16,830 bases of DNA from JARIHD01 sp041743655 (GTDB lineage Bacteria > Patescibacteriota > Saccharimonadia > Saccharimonadales > UBA4665). The notes beneath the pieces are model-generated. The model was not told the DNA's origin and made no database searches. It worked only from the letters and a program-made list of their open reading frames with translations. A program made the position numbers and the translations under genes. Of the stretch, positions 1 to 7,670 are shown in pieces. The DNA is taken from contig JBGTMJ010000043.1 in NCBI GenBank assembly GCA_041743655.1, positions 1-16,830 of the forward strand, written 5' to 3'. Each line of letters opens with the position of its first letter. The stretch's first letter is position 1.

Positions 1-103
1 AATGCGTAAACATTACATACGTATTGTGCCCGGAGACAGCGTGACGGTTGAGTTGACCCCTTACGATCTTACGAAGGGAAGAATCACCTATCGCAAAAGC
101 TAG
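1..103 (+). CDS. infA: Translation initiation factor IF-1, C-terminal end (partial)
   Basis: The frame is open from the left edge to a TAG at 101-103. It encodes the end of IF-1, which binds the ribosomal A site during 30S initiation. The visible residues contain the family's characteristic ending: RKHYIRIVPGD, then VTVELTPYDLTKGRI, then TYRKS. The N-terminal half of the OB fold lies outside the window. In bacteria infA commonly sits between secY/map and rpmJ, as the downstream genes suggest here. About 117 nt separate it from rpmJ, longer than the other gaps in this cluster. Confidence 0.93.
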   Translation, partial: MRKHYIRIVPGDSVTVELTPYDLTKGRITYRKS

Positions 104-220
104 GACGTTCGATTAAACGGCACATTGCAGGCAGCAGTCTGCACCGCGCGTCGGGGATGTTCTTAGCGACATTATAAATATAAGCAGTGTGTCATAGCAC
201 CTGGAAGGAGCATGATCCGC
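104..220 (+). other. infA-rpmJ intergenic leader with SD and weak hairpin
   Basis: This is the largest gap inside the ribosomal cluster. It holds a small hairpin (TGCAG at 124-128 pairing with CTGCA at 138-142), a TATAAA box at 73-78 of the second hundred (173-178) with no convincing -35, and a Shine-Dalgarno GGAAGGAG at 203-210. The SD decides the rpmJ start: ATG at 212 is only 1 nt after it, while ATG at 221 lies 10 nt after it and begins with the canonical L36 sequence MKVRASVKK. A secondary promoter here is possible but not demonstrated. Confidence 0.4.
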
Positions 221-358
221 ATGAAAGTGCGTGCAAGTGTCAAAAAGATCAGTCCTGACGATAAGATCGTCTGGCGGAAAAGCCGTGGCCGTGGTGGCCA
301 GGCTAAGCTGTATGTTATTAACAAGTTAAAGCCAAAGCACAAGCAGCGGCAGGGTTAA
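221..358 (+). CDS. rpmJ: Ribosomal protein bL36, cysteine-free variant
   Basis: This 45-aa protein is the 50S subunit protein bL36. It starts MKVRASVKK and ends KHKQRQG, the two hallmark ends of the family. Typical bL36 is 37-38 aa and binds one zinc through three Cys and one His. Here the first Cys pair region reads SPDD, the third Cys is lost, and only the final His remains. The middle is about 8 residues longer and basic (SRGRGGQAK). It is therefore a zinc-independent (C-minus) form. A start at 212 would add MIR but is too close to the Shine-Dalgarno. It lies 7 nt before rpsM. Confidence 0.9.
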   Translation: MKVRASVKKISPDDKIVWRKSRGRGGQAKLYVINKLKPKHKQRQG

Positions 359-365
359 AATATAT

Positions 366-752
366 ATGGCACGAATTTCCGGGGTAACCATACCTACCGA
401 AAAACAAGTCTGGGTTTCTCTTACGTATGTATATGGCGTAGGGCCTAAGACCAGTTATAGTATCCTTGAGGCTGCAAAGGTCGAACCGACAGTCCGCGTC
501 AAAGACCTCACTGACGCAGAAATTGGAAGGATCCAAGATTATATTAACGAGCACTGTAACGTAGAAGGCGAGCTGCAACGTGTTGTAGCCGGCAATATCA
601 AGCGGCTGAAAGATATCAATTCTTATCGTGGTTTGCGCCACAAGAATAATCTGCCATCACGTGGCCAGCGCACTAAGACAAACGCTCGTACCCGCCGGGG
701 CAAAAAGACTACCGTGGGTGGCACTGCTAAAAAAGTAGCATCGAAGACTTAG
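366..752 (+). CDS. rpsM: Ribosomal protein uS13
   Basis: This 128-aa protein of the 30S head contacts the intersubunit bridges and P-site tRNA. It starts MARISGVTIP, has the helix-turn region YGVGPKTS near residue 23, and the family signature GLRHKNNLPSRGQRTKTNARTRRG near residues 89-112. The tail is Lys-rich. Length is close to the bacterial norm (about 115-125). The A+T-rich stretch before the ATG has no clear Shine-Dalgarno, so translation may be coupled to rpmJ, which ends 7 nt upstream. Confidence 0.98.
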   Translation: MARISGVTIPTEKQVWVSLTYVYGVGPKTSYSILEAAKVEPTVRVKDLTDAEIGRIQDYINEHCNVEGELQRVVAGNIKRLKDINSYRGLRHKNNLPSRGQRTKTNARTRRGKKTTVGGTAKKVASKT

Positions 753-769
753 GATGAGGTTATAAAGAT

Positions 770-1165
770 ATGGCAGAAGTAACTACTACAGCAAAGAAGA
801 AGAAAACAAAGCGCTCAGTACCAGTTGGGCAAGTGCACGTACTAGCGACATTCAACAATACGATAATCACCTTTAGCGACCCGCAGGGCGGCGTGTTAAG
901 CGCTGCCAGTGCTGGCGGCTGTGGTTTCCGTGGCTCGAAGAAGGGCACTGCCTATGCGGCGCAGGTTGCTGCCGATAAGGCTGGCCAAATTGCCCGGCAA
1001 CTTCATGGCTTCTCTAAAGCAGAAGTATTCATTAAGGGTGTCGGCCTCGGACGGGATGCAGCTATCCGCACACTTGTTGCCCTTGATATTCAGGTAGAGA
1101 CTATTAAAGACGTTACCGGTGTCCCACACGGTGGTGTACGTCCACGTAAGGCACGTCGGATTTAA
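770..1165 (+). CDS. rpsK: Ribosomal protein uS11
   Basis: This 131-aa protein of the 30S platform lies near the Shine-Dalgarno helix. After a Lys-rich N-terminus (AKKKKTKRSV) the conserved core follows: HVLATFNNTIITFSDPQGG, then GFRGSKKGTAYAAQ, then VFIKGVGLGRDAAIRTL. It ends TGVPHGGVRPRKARRI, a typical uS11 terminus. The gap to rpsM is 17 nt and contains a GAGG about 12 nt before the ATG. It is part of the alpha operon set rpsM-rpsK-rpsD-rpoA-rplQ. Confidence 0.98.
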   Translation: MAEVTTTAKKKKTKRSVPVGQVHVLATFNNTIITFSDPQGGVLSAASAGGCGFRGSKKGTAYAAQVAADKAGQIARQLHGFSKAEVFIKGVGLGRDAAIRTLVALDIQVETIKDVTGVPHGGVRPRKARRI

Positions 1166-1184
1166 GGGTGAGAGGTAATTAGAT

Positions 1185-1802
1185 ATGGCACGAGATACTC
1201 ACTCAATCGTAAAAATGTCACGGCGCGAAGGCTATGCGCTGCACCCGAAGGCACACAAAGCCTTAGCTAAGCGTACGACTCCTCCTGGCCAACAGGGTAC
1301 CGGCCGTCGTCCGGCAAAAGCCAGCCAGTACAGTCTGCAGCTTCGCGAGAAACAAAAGGTTAAACGCCTGTACGGCCTTTTAGAACGCCAATTCAGCAAC
1401 CTGATGAAAGAGTCAGGTCGCAAACAAGGTCAGGCAGGTGAAGTGCTTTTGCAGCTTCTTGAGCGTCGTGCTGACAACGCAGTTTACCGTGCTGGTTTTG
1501 CTCCGTCACGCCGTGCTGCCCGCCAGCTGGTGACACACGGCCACTTTACGTTGAACGGGCGTCGCATTGATATACCATCTGTGCGTCTTAAGCCTGGCGA
1601 TGAGCTTACGGTCCGTGAGCACAGTAAAGGTACGGAATATTTCAAGAAAATTGATGACGTAAGTCCTGCGCCAAATACATTTCCAGGCTGGCTGAAGGTT
1701 GACCGCAAGAAGATCAAGCTTATCGTTACTGGATTGCCTGCACGTACAGAAGCTGAACCAGATATCAATGAACAACTAATAGTAGAATATTACTCACGCT
1801 AA
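1185..1802 (+). CDS. rpsD: Ribosomal protein uS4, cysteine-free form
   Basis: This 205-aa primary 16S-binding protein nucleates assembly of the 30S body. In many bacteria it also represses the alpha operon. The N-terminus (SRREGYALH, residues 12-20) has none of the zinc-binding cysteines found in C-plus uS4. The S4 RNA-binding domain spans about residues 91-150 (LLERRADNAVYRAGFA, then ARQLVTHGHFTLNGRRI). The protein ends with the usual acidic/aromatic tail EQLIVEYYSR. A GAGAGGT about 12 nt upstream of the ATG is a plausible Shine-Dalgarno. Length is normal. Confidence 0.98.
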   Translation: MARDTHSIVKMSRREGYALHPKAHKALAKRTTPPGQQGTGRRPAKASQYSLQLREKQKVKRLYGLLERQFSNLMKESGRKQGQAGEVLLQLLERRADNAVYRAGFAPSRRAARQLVTHGHFTLNGRRIDIPSVRLKPGDELTVREHSKGTEYFKKIDDVSPAPNTFPGWLKVDRKKIKLIVTGLPARTEAEPDINEQLIVEYYSR

Positions 1803-1817
1803 GGGAGGATGAGTTAG

Positions 1818-2768
1818 ATGTCAAAAATGATCCACACACCCGGTCTCGTTCATGTTGACGACCACAGTACTACGTCAGCTACATTTGTAGTTGAGCCACT
1901 GCACAGTGGGTATGGTATGACCCTTGGCAACAGTATGCGCCGTGTCTTGCTTTCGAGTATTGCCGGTAGCGCAGTTACAAGCTTTAAAGTTGAAGGCGTA
2001 ACCCACGAATTCACTACTGTTAAAGGCGTCAAAGAAGATGTCGTAGACATAATGTTGAGCCTTAAGGGTATCCGTTTTCGCGTCTATGGCAATGAACCGC
2101 AAAGCTTGCGTATTACCAAGAAAGGTAAAGGCATCGTTAAGGCTAAAGACATTCAGGTAAACGCGGATGTCGAAGTTGTTAACCCAGACCATGTTATTGC
2201 TACCATCGATGACGATAAAGCCGAGCTAGTTATTGACTTAGTTGTTGAAACCGGTCGTGGCTACCGCACCGCTGAAGAAGGTGCCGTCAGGAAAGCCAGC
2301 GACATGATAGCTGTTGACGCAATCTTCAGTCCTATAGCCCGTGTGCGCTATAAAGTAGAGAATACACGGGTAGGCCAGATGACCGATCTCGACAAGCTGC
2401 TCATTACTGTTGATACTGATGGCTCAGTAACACCGCGTGATGCCTTTGAAGAGGCATCAGCGATCCTTGTCAATCAGTACACGGCGCTTGCCGGCAAAAC
2501 AAGAGTGGAAGCCAGCGAACAACACGCTGCAGATGACCACCAGAACGTAGGTAGTGCTGCCAACGAAGGCGACGAACCTACTGCACTGAACACTCCGATT
2601 GAAGATCTGAACCTGTCAGCGCGCACTACGAACGCACTCATTAATAACGACATACACAAGATTAAAGACCTATTCTCTTTGAGTGACGCAGAACTACGTG
2701 ACTTAAAGGGCTTTGGGAACAAAGCGCTCGAAGAAGTTAAAGAGAAATTGGCGGAGCTGGAGCTTTAA
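1818..2768 (+). CDS. rpoA: RNA polymerase alpha subunit
   Basis: This 316-aa subunit forms the dimer that nucleates RNA polymerase assembly; its C-terminal domain contacts UP elements and activators. The N-terminal domain (about residues 1-235) includes the marker GYGMTLGNSMRRVLLSS and the segment GRGYRTAEEG. An acidic/polar linker (about 235-255) leads to the helix-hairpin-helix C-terminal domain (about 256-316: EDLNLSARTTNALI, then DLKGFGNKALEEVKEKL). GGGAGG lies about 10 nt before the ATG. Both domains are intact. Confidence 0.98.
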   Translation: MSKMIHTPGLVHVDDHSTTSATFVVEPLHSGYGMTLGNSMRRVLLSSIAGSAVTSFKVEGVTHEFTTVKGVKEDVVDIMLSLKGIRFRVYGNEPQSLRITKKGKGIVKAKDIQVNADVEVVNPDHVIATIDDDKAELVIDLVVETGRGYRTAEEGAVRKASDMIAVDAIFSPIARVRYKVENTRVGQMTDLDKLLITVDTDGSVTPRDAFEEASAILVNQYTALAGKTRVEASEQHAADDHQNVGSAANEGDEPTALNTPIEDLNLSARTTNALINNDIHKIKDLFSLSDAELRDLKGFGNKALEEVKEKLAELEL

Positions 2769-2769
2769 C

Positions 2770-3240
2770 ATGCATCGTCATCAATACAAAGGCCGGAAAC
2801 TGCATCGCGAGCGCGACCAGCGTGAAGCCTTGGTGAAAGGCCTGGCAGACTCACTTATCAAGTATGAATCAATTGAGACGACCCTTCCTAAGGCCAAAGA
2901 AGTGGTGCCTTACGTCGAGAAACTGATAACGAAGGCAAAAAAAGGTGGCTTAAGTTCAAGGCGCCAGATTATCAGCGATTTACAGACCATAGAAAGTGCC
3001 CATAAGCTTGTTGATGAACTGGCTCCTAAAATGAAGGGCCGCAACAGTGGCCATCTACGGATTGAGAAGAACCGTACCCGCCGGGGTGATAATGCGCAAT
3101 TAGCCCGCATTAGTTTTGTTGACGACCTGAAGGAAGCTCCTGTAGCTAAACCGTCGCTAAGCGAGGCTCCAAAGAAACCGGCAACAACTAAGAAAGCACC
3201 TGCTAAAGAGGCGACTACTCCGAAAAAGGCGGCTAAATAA
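2770..3240 (+). CDS. rplQ: Ribosomal protein bL17 with Lys/Ala/Pro-rich tail
   Basis: This 50S protein lies near the peptide exit tunnel. I start it at 2770, one nt after the rpoA stop, because MHRHQYKGRKLHRER is the true bL17 N-terminus; the frame stays open 19 codons further upstream, but that stretch lies inside rpoA. The core (residues 1-120) carries SLIKYESIETTLPKAKEV and ends RISFVDDL. Residues 121-156 form a low-complexity tail rich in Lys, Ala, Pro and Thr, making the protein 156 aa against about 115-127 in most bacteria. The stop overlaps the rplM start as TAATG. Confidence 0.96.
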   Translation: MHRHQYKGRKLHRERDQREALVKGLADSLIKYESIETTLPKAKEVVPYVEKLITKAKKGGLSSRRQIISDLQTIESAHKLVDELAPKMKGRNSGHLRIEKNRTRRGDNAQLARISFVDDLKEAPVAKPSLSEAPKKPATTKKAPAKEATTPKKAAK

Positions 3241-3689
3241 TGAAAACCTATAGCGCGAAACCTGTTGATGTTACTCGTCAGTGGTACGTTATTGATGCTT
3301 CAGAAATGCCACTGGGCCGTGTTGCCACCGTAATTGCTAAACTGCTTCTTGGTAAAGGCAAACCGATGTTTACAAAGCATATTGACGTGGGTGATTACGT
3401 AGTAGCTATCAATGCTGCCAAGGTACAAGTTACTGGTGACAAGATGGACACAAAAATGTACTATCGTCACAGTAGTTTCCCGGGCGGACTGAAAGAATCC
3501 ACGATGCGTGAAGCGCAAGCCAAGGACCCAACCTATGCTTTGTTCCACGCAGTCCGTGGCATGCTCCCCGTAAACAAGCTGCGTGATGGACGTTTGGATC
3601 GCCTCAAAATCTATCCTGACGCAGAACATACCCATGAAGCCCAAAAGCCCAGAACGATTTCAGTTAAAGATTTGAAAGGCAGTAAGTAG
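3240..3689 (+). CDS. rplM: Ribosomal protein uL13
   Basis: This 149-aa early-assembly 50S protein is recognised from RQWYVIDASEMPLGRVATVIAKLL, the family opening, from GDYVVAINAAKVQVTG, and from the loop KMYYRHSSFPGGLKE. Length is close to the usual 140-150. Its ATG overlaps the rplQ stop by one base, so it is probably translationally coupled. The rplM-rpsI pair directly after rplQ is the arrangement known from Gram-positive-type clusters. Confidence 0.98.
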   Translation: MKTYSAKPVDVTRQWYVIDASEMPLGRVATVIAKLLLGKGKPMFTKHIDVGDYVVAINAAKVQVTGDKMDTKMYYRHSSFPGGLKESTMREAQAKDPTYALFHAVRGMLPVNKLRDGRLDRLKIYPDAEHTHEAQKPRTISVKDLKGSK

Positions 3690-3691
3690 AT

Positions 3692-4093
3692 ATGACAGCC
3701 AGCCATCAATATTTTTATGCTATAGGCCGGCGCAAGAGCTCTACTGCCCGTGTACGCTTGCAAAGTGGTAAAGGGACCGTTACGGTTAATGGCAAGCCTG
3801 CTCCTGAATATTTTTCAGGCAGTGAATTCCTCTTGCATGAGCTAAACAAGCCGTTTGCAGTTTTGCAACAGGAGAATAAGTTCGACATCAGCGCCGTTGT
3901 TACGGGCGGTGGTCATGCTGGCCAGATTGATGCAATTCGTCTGGGTATTGTCAAAGCACTCGTTCTTATGACTCCCGACGTTAAGAGTACGCTCAAACGC
4001 GCTGATCTTCTGAGCCGCGATCCTCGAGAGAAAGAACGCAAGAAGTTCGGCCTTAAAGGCGCCCGCAAACAGCGTCAGTTTACCAAACGCTAA
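3692..4093 (+). CDS. rpsI: Ribosomal protein uS9
   Basis: This 133-aa protein of the 30S head has a C-terminal tail that reaches the P-site tRNA anticodon loop. Diagnostic features are YAIGRRKSSTARVRL near the start, the glycine-rich VTGGGHAGQIDAIRLGI in the middle, LLSRDPREKERKKFGLKGARK, and the terminal RQFTKR. The terminal Arg that touches tRNA is present. It starts 2 nt after rplM. It is the last gene of the ribosomal cluster; an 89-nt gap follows. Confidence 0.98.
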   Translation: MTASHQYFYAIGRRKSSTARVRLQSGKGTVTVNGKPAPEYFSGSEFLLHELNKPFAVLQQENKFDISAVVTGGGHAGQIDAIRLGIVKALVLMTPDVKSTLKRADLLSRDPREKERKKFGLKGARKQRQFTKR

Positions 4094-4117
4094 AATAGTT
4101 TCAAAGCTGTGCTACAT

Positions 4118-4144
4118 GAAAGGCTAAGAGTGCCCTTTCTTTCC
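4118..4144 (+). terminator. Weak candidate terminator after rpsI
   Basis: GAAAGG (4118-4123) pairs with CCTTTC (4134-4139) across a 10-nt loop, followed by TTTCC. The stem is short and the U-tract poor, so this is only a possible attenuated stop between the ribosomal cluster and trpS. Confidence 0.3.
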
Positions 4145-4146
4145 TA

Positions 4147-4180
4147 TTGAAGAAGTAGAGGAAATACAGGATACTATAAC
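4147..4180 (+). promoter_or_regulatory. Candidate trpS promoter
   Basis: TTGAAG at 4147-4152 could serve as -35, with overlapping -10 candidates TACTAT (4172-4177) and TATAAC (4175-4180). The expected start site falls at about the trpS ATG (4183), and no Shine-Dalgarno sits between box and start. This suggests a leaderless or near-leaderless transcript. Confidence 0.4.
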
Positions 4181-4182
4181 CA

Positions 4183-5214
4183 ATGAGCAAACCGGTAATT
4201 CTAACTGGTCTACGGGCAAATAATGACCTAACTATTGGCAACTATTTAGGCGCACTTTTACCTATGATTGATATGGCTAGGACCAAGGCCGGCGATTATC
4301 AGGTCAACCTCTTTGTGCCCGATCTGCACAGTTTTACGACGCCCATTGACCATAGCCAGCTTCAGAATCGGATTATGCATAATCTCAAGCTGTTTGTGGC
4401 AGCAGGACTGCCCATTGATCATGAGAATGTCTATGTGTACCGGCAAAGCCATATCCCTGCACATTCTGAGCTAACGTGGATATTGGATTGCTTTACTGGT
4501 TTTGGTGAAATGTCACGCATGACACAATTTAAAGATAAATCCGCAAAATTACATGATGACCGTGTTAGTGTGGGCTTGTTCAACTATCCGGTATTAATGG
4601 CAGCTGATATTCTCTTATATGGGGCTAGTTATGTCCCGATAGGCGACGATCAGACCCAGCATCTGGAATTTACCCGTGGTATTGCAGAGCGCATGAACAA
4701 TCAGTTCGGCCAGCTCTTCACTGTACCGTTACCTGTTCCAAAGCAGCATGAGTTCTTTGGTAAAGACCAGGGTTTGCGCATCCGAGACTTAGTAGACCCC
4801 AGTAAGAAAATGAGCAAGAGTGATGATACTGGCAAGGGTGTGATATTCCTTTCTGATACCCCAGACACTGCTACGCGTAAAATTATGAACGCGACAACGG
4901 ACAGCCTAGGTCATATTACATTTAACACTAAGGAGCAAGCAGGAGTAGCTAATTTACTGCAAATACTTGCTCTCATAAGTGGGAAGAGTCAAGAGGTGGT
5001 TATTGCTGAGTGGGAAGGTCAATCTAGCTATGGCACACTCAAACAAGCTGTCGCTGAGGCTGTTGCCAATTTCCTGGGTAATTTCCAGGCCACGCTAGCA
5101 GGCGTTAACGAACAAAGCTTAATTGACAAGCTCGAAGCAAGCGAAGAAGCTATGCGGAAGGTAGCGGCTGGGACCTTGTCAAAGGTCCAGCAAGTTGTGG
5201 GTTTGAGGCCCTAG
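4183..5214 (+). CDS. trpS: Tryptophanyl-tRNA synthetase
   Basis: This 343-aa class Ic aminoacyl-tRNA synthetase activates tryptophan with ATP and loads tRNA-Trp. The HIGH-equivalent is TIGN at residues 17-20 (TIGNYLGAL), common in TrpRS, and the KMSKS loop is at 209-213 within DPSKKMSKSDD. Other markers are NYPVLMAADILLY and GDDQTQHLEFTR, which line the active site. Length fits the bacterial enzyme (about 330-340 aa). The rluD-like gene follows after 14 nt, so it probably heads the trpS-rluD-holB group. Confidence 0.98.
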   Translation: MSKPVILTGLRANNDLTIGNYLGALLPMIDMARTKAGDYQVNLFVPDLHSFTTPIDHSQLQNRIMHNLKLFVAAGLPIDHENVYVYRQSHIPAHSELTWILDCFTGFGEMSRMTQFKDKSAKLHDDRVSVGLFNYPVLMAADILLYGASYVPIGDDQTQHLEFTRGIAERMNNQFGQLFTVPLPVPKQHEFFGKDQGLRIRDLVDPSKKMSKSDDTGKGVIFLSDTPDTATRKIMNATTDSLGHITFNTKEQAGVANLLQILALISGKSQEVVIAEWEGQSSYGTLKQAVAEAVANFLGNFQATLAGVNEQSLIDKLEASEEAMRKVAAGTLSKVQQVVGLRP

Positions 5215-5228
5215 GTGTTGGTAATCGC

Positions 5229-6104
5229 ATGAGGGCAGTTGTCGCAGAAAGTCAGAACGGGCAGCGGCTGGACGTATTTGTTGTCACCGTTTTACCACGT
5301 TTGAGCCGTGCATTTGCGCAGAAGCTTTGCGATAGTGGCAAAGTGGCTGTCAACGGTACTGCAACAAGGGCTGGCCGCAAGGTTAAACAAGGTGATGATA
5401 TCGGAATTGATTACGATATCAGTGAATTTGATAGCGTGCCGGTGATAGATTTGCCCGTCATGTATGAAGACGATAACTGTGTGGTTGTTAATAAACCTAG
5501 AGGCGTACTGACGCATACCCAGGGAGCCTTTAAAGCTGAGGCAAGCGTAGCCTCGTTTTTACGTACTCGCGTACACGAAGCGGACGGTTGGAAAGATGAT
5601 GGGCGTGCTGGCATAGTTCACCGGTTGGACCGGGCTACAAGCGGTGTCATTATTGGAGCCAAGCATAAAAGTGCTTTAAGCTTCCTGCAAAAACAGTTTG
5701 CCCAGCGGAAAGTTAGGAAAGCCTATATAGCAATAGTTGAAGGACACCTCAAGCGGCAAGAAGCAATCATTGACATGCCGATTGAGCGAAATCCAAAAGC
5801 TCCGGCTACTTTTCGCGTTGGTGCTAACGGTAAACCCGCGGTAACTCATTACAAAGTACTTAAAAAGAACCCGGCTGCAAGTCTTGTTGAGCTAAAGCCA
5901 GAGACCGGACGCACCCACCAACTACGGGTGCATATGAGTTACATAGGCCACCCCATAGTTAACGACCCCCTTTATGGCCACGGTATGCATGGAGAACGAT
6001 TGTACCTGCATGCTTTGAGCCTAGAAATAACTTTACCAAGCCATGAACGCAAACTCTTTACGGCGGCCATACCTGATGAATTTGCGGACTATATGGATAT
6101 GTAA
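5229..6104 (+). CDS. RluA/RluD-family rRNA pseudouridine synthase
   Basis: This 291-aa enzyme converts uridine to pseudouridine in structured RNA, most likely 23S rRNA. The N-terminus (about residues 11-60) is an S4-like RNA-binding domain (GQRLDVFV, then GKVAVNGTATRAG, then VKQGD). The catalytic domain follows, with VVNKPRGVLTH near residue 86 and the motif HRLDRATSG at 131-139, in which Asp134 is the expected nucleophile. ETGRTHQLRVHMSYIGHPIVND is the second family block. Order and size fit RluD, but I cannot separate RluD from paralogues by eye. Its stop overlaps the next ATG as TAATG. Confidence 0.93.
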   Translation: MRAVVAESQNGQRLDVFVVTVLPRLSRAFAQKLCDSGKVAVNGTATRAGRKVKQGDDIGIDYDISEFDSVPVIDLPVMYEDDNCVVVNKPRGVLTHTQGAFKAEASVASFLRTRVHEADGWKDDGRAGIVHRLDRATSGVIIGAKHKSALSFLQKQFAQRKVRKAYIAIVEGHLKRQEAIIDMPIERNPKAPATFRVGANGKPAVTHYKVLKKNPAASLVELKPETGRTHQLRVHMSYIGHPIVNDPLYGHGMHGERLYLHALSLEITLPSHERKLFTAAIPDEFADYMDM

Positions 6105-6973
6105 TGAAACAATTACTCTTACACAAGCGTACTCATGACCAGGTTGGGCAATTTATTGCGCGGCCCAGTCATGCCTTGCTGCTTGTGGGCAGCAGTGGCA
6201 TAGGGAAGACGTATGTAGCCCGATATATTATTGAAGCTGTCTTGCAACTGGGTGATGGCACTCTGTCAAAATATCCTTATTTCTCTACTATAACAGGAGA
6301 TAAAGGGAGCATCTCAATTGATGTTATACGGGATTTAAGACGTGCTATGCAGCTTAAGACAATTGGTGATCGTCCTTTCCGCCGGGCTGTCCTAATTGAG
6401 CATGCCGAAACCCTTACTCCAGAGGCTCAAAACGCATACCTAAAGCTTTTAGAAGAACCGCCAGCTGACACGGTCATGATACTAACTACAGCAAGCAGGC
6501 GGACGTTATTGCCAACTATACTTTCACGCGTACAGGTAGTAACCGTTTACGTTCCGGACGAACAGGACGTAAAGCGTTTCTTTGCTACATTGGGTAAAGA
6601 CACTCTTGCTATCGAACAAGCCTATTTTTTAAGTGGAGGTATGCTGGGGCTAATGACTGCGCTACTGTCCGGTAGCGAAGAACATCCTTTGCTTTCAGGT
6701 GTTACTGCGGCAAAAGAGATACTGCAAAAGAAATTATTCGAACGGCTGGTGATGGTTGAAGGTATGAGCAAACAAAAGGATGAAGCTAAATGTACACTTG
6801 AAGCTTTGCAGCACATTGCCCAGACTGGTATACAACAAGCGGTGAAAAAGGATGACGCGGCCAAGCTTAAGCAGTGGCACCGCATCCTTAAAGCTTCCAC
6901 CGAAGCTACACATGCGTTGAACAATAGTGCCAATATTAAATTGGTACTGAGTGACCTGATGCTGCGGATATAA
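6104..6973 (+). CDS. holB: DNA polymerase III delta'-like AAA+ clamp-loader subunit
   Basis: This 289-aa protein resembles the delta' subunit of the clamp loader. It has a Walker A motif GSSGIGKT at 29-36, a degenerate Walker B (AVLIEHAE, 95-102), the delta'/gamma signature AQNAYLKLLEEPP (108-120), a sensor-1-like TTASRRTLLPTILSR with the SR of the SRC-type arginine finger at 141-142, and a helical C-terminus. The zinc-binding cysteines of DnaX are absent. Bacterial delta' often lacks a working Walker A, so the intact one leaves room for another small AAA+ role. It overlaps the pseudouridine synthase stop by 1 nt. Confidence 0.8.
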   Translation: MKQLLLHKRTHDQVGQFIARPSHALLLVGSSGIGKTYVARYIIEAVLQLGDGTLSKYPYFSTITGDKGSISIDVIRDLRRAMQLKTIGDRPFRRAVLIEHAETLTPEAQNAYLKLLEEPPADTVMILTTASRRTLLPTILSRVQVVTVYVPDEQDVKRFFATLGKDTLAIEQAYFLSGGMLGLMTALLSGSEEHPLLSGVTAAKEILQKKLFERLVMVEGMSKQKDEAKCTLEALQHIAQTGIQQAVKKDDAAKLKQWHRILKASTEATHALNNSANIKLVLSDLMLRI

Positions 6974-6996
6974 TAAACACTTGTTACTAAGATGTC

Positions 6997-7005
6997 TGAT
7001 ATAAT
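6997..7005 (+). promoter_or_regulatory. Extended -10 promoter (TGATATAAT) of the TPR gene
   Basis: A perfect TATAAT at 7000-7005 is preceded by the extended -10 element TGA (6997-6999). No good -35 is seen at 17 nt. The expected start (about 7012) leaves an untranslated leader of about 5 nt. Confidence 0.6.
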
Positions 7006-7016
7006 GAAGGACGGGT

Positions 7017-7670
7017 ATGTTAGAAATGACTATTGTTGCAGCGTTTGGGTTATTGGCCTTTCATAACACGAAGGTCCGAGAAGATGGCCTCACAATCGCT
7101 TCGCGCAAGATTGGTGACCGCCTAGGAAAACTTTGGGATATTGCACACCAGGGTATGCGTGAGAACCGTTTTCTAAGAGCCGAGAAGGCTCTTTTGACTA
7201 TTCTGAAAATTGATGAGCGCAATGCCGCGGCTTATAACCGTTTAGGAATCCTCTATGCCAAACAAAAAGAATATCGCGACGCAATCGATTGTTTTGAAAT
7301 CGCCAGTAGTATTGACGCAACACCATCCAGCTTGCATAACTTAGGGCTCATATATTATGAGACTGAGAATTATCCTAAGGCTGCAATTGCCTTTGAGCAG
7401 GCCCTTAAGCTAGAAGATAATCTCGCTGCTAGGCACGTTGCGTATGCCAAGGTACAGGAAAGGCTAGGTAACGAGAAGCTCATGTTCCAGGCACTGGACC
7501 GGGCAGTGGAACTCGAAAAGAATAAAGAGACACTTACCTTACTTCACAAAGCGTACCTGGACCGAGGCTTGTCGGCCGAAGCCGATATGGTTGAGCAACG
7601 GTTAAAAAAACTTATTGTACCGTCTGGCAAACCAAAACGCATGATGCGCCCGCGTCGAGTCGTGGTGTAA
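7017..7670 (+). CDS. TPR-repeat protein
   Basis: This 217-aa protein has at least three tetratricopeptide repeats. Examples are FLRAEKALLTILKIDERNAA then AYNRLGILYAKQKEYRDAID, followed by SSLHNLGLIYYETENYPKAA and AIAFEQALKLEDNLAA. Residues 1-15 are mildly hydrophobic (TIVAAFGLLAF) but short and uncharged, a weak case for a membrane anchor. The C-terminus is very basic (KPKRMMRPRRVVV), which may hint at nucleic-acid or membrane-surface contact. Such proteins are scaffolds, and the partner is unknown. An alternative start is Met4 at 7026; 7017 fits the -10 box as a near-leaderless start. Confidence 0.85.
   Translation: MLEMTIVAAFGLLAFHNTKVREDGLTIASRKIGDRLGKLWDIAHQGMRENRFLRAEKALLTILKIDERNAAAYNRLGILYAKQKEYRDAIDCFEIASSIDATPSSLHNLGLIYYETENYPKAAIAFEQALKLEDNLAARHVAYAKVQERLGNEKLMFQALDRAVELEKNKETLTLLHKAYLDRGLSAEADMVEQRLKKLIVPSGKPKRMMRPRRVVV

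Noticed and set aside
2713..2769. Upstream start for rplQ inside rpoA
   Set aside because: The bL17 N-terminus begins at 2770; the upstream 19 codons are an out-of-frame read of the rpoA C-terminus.
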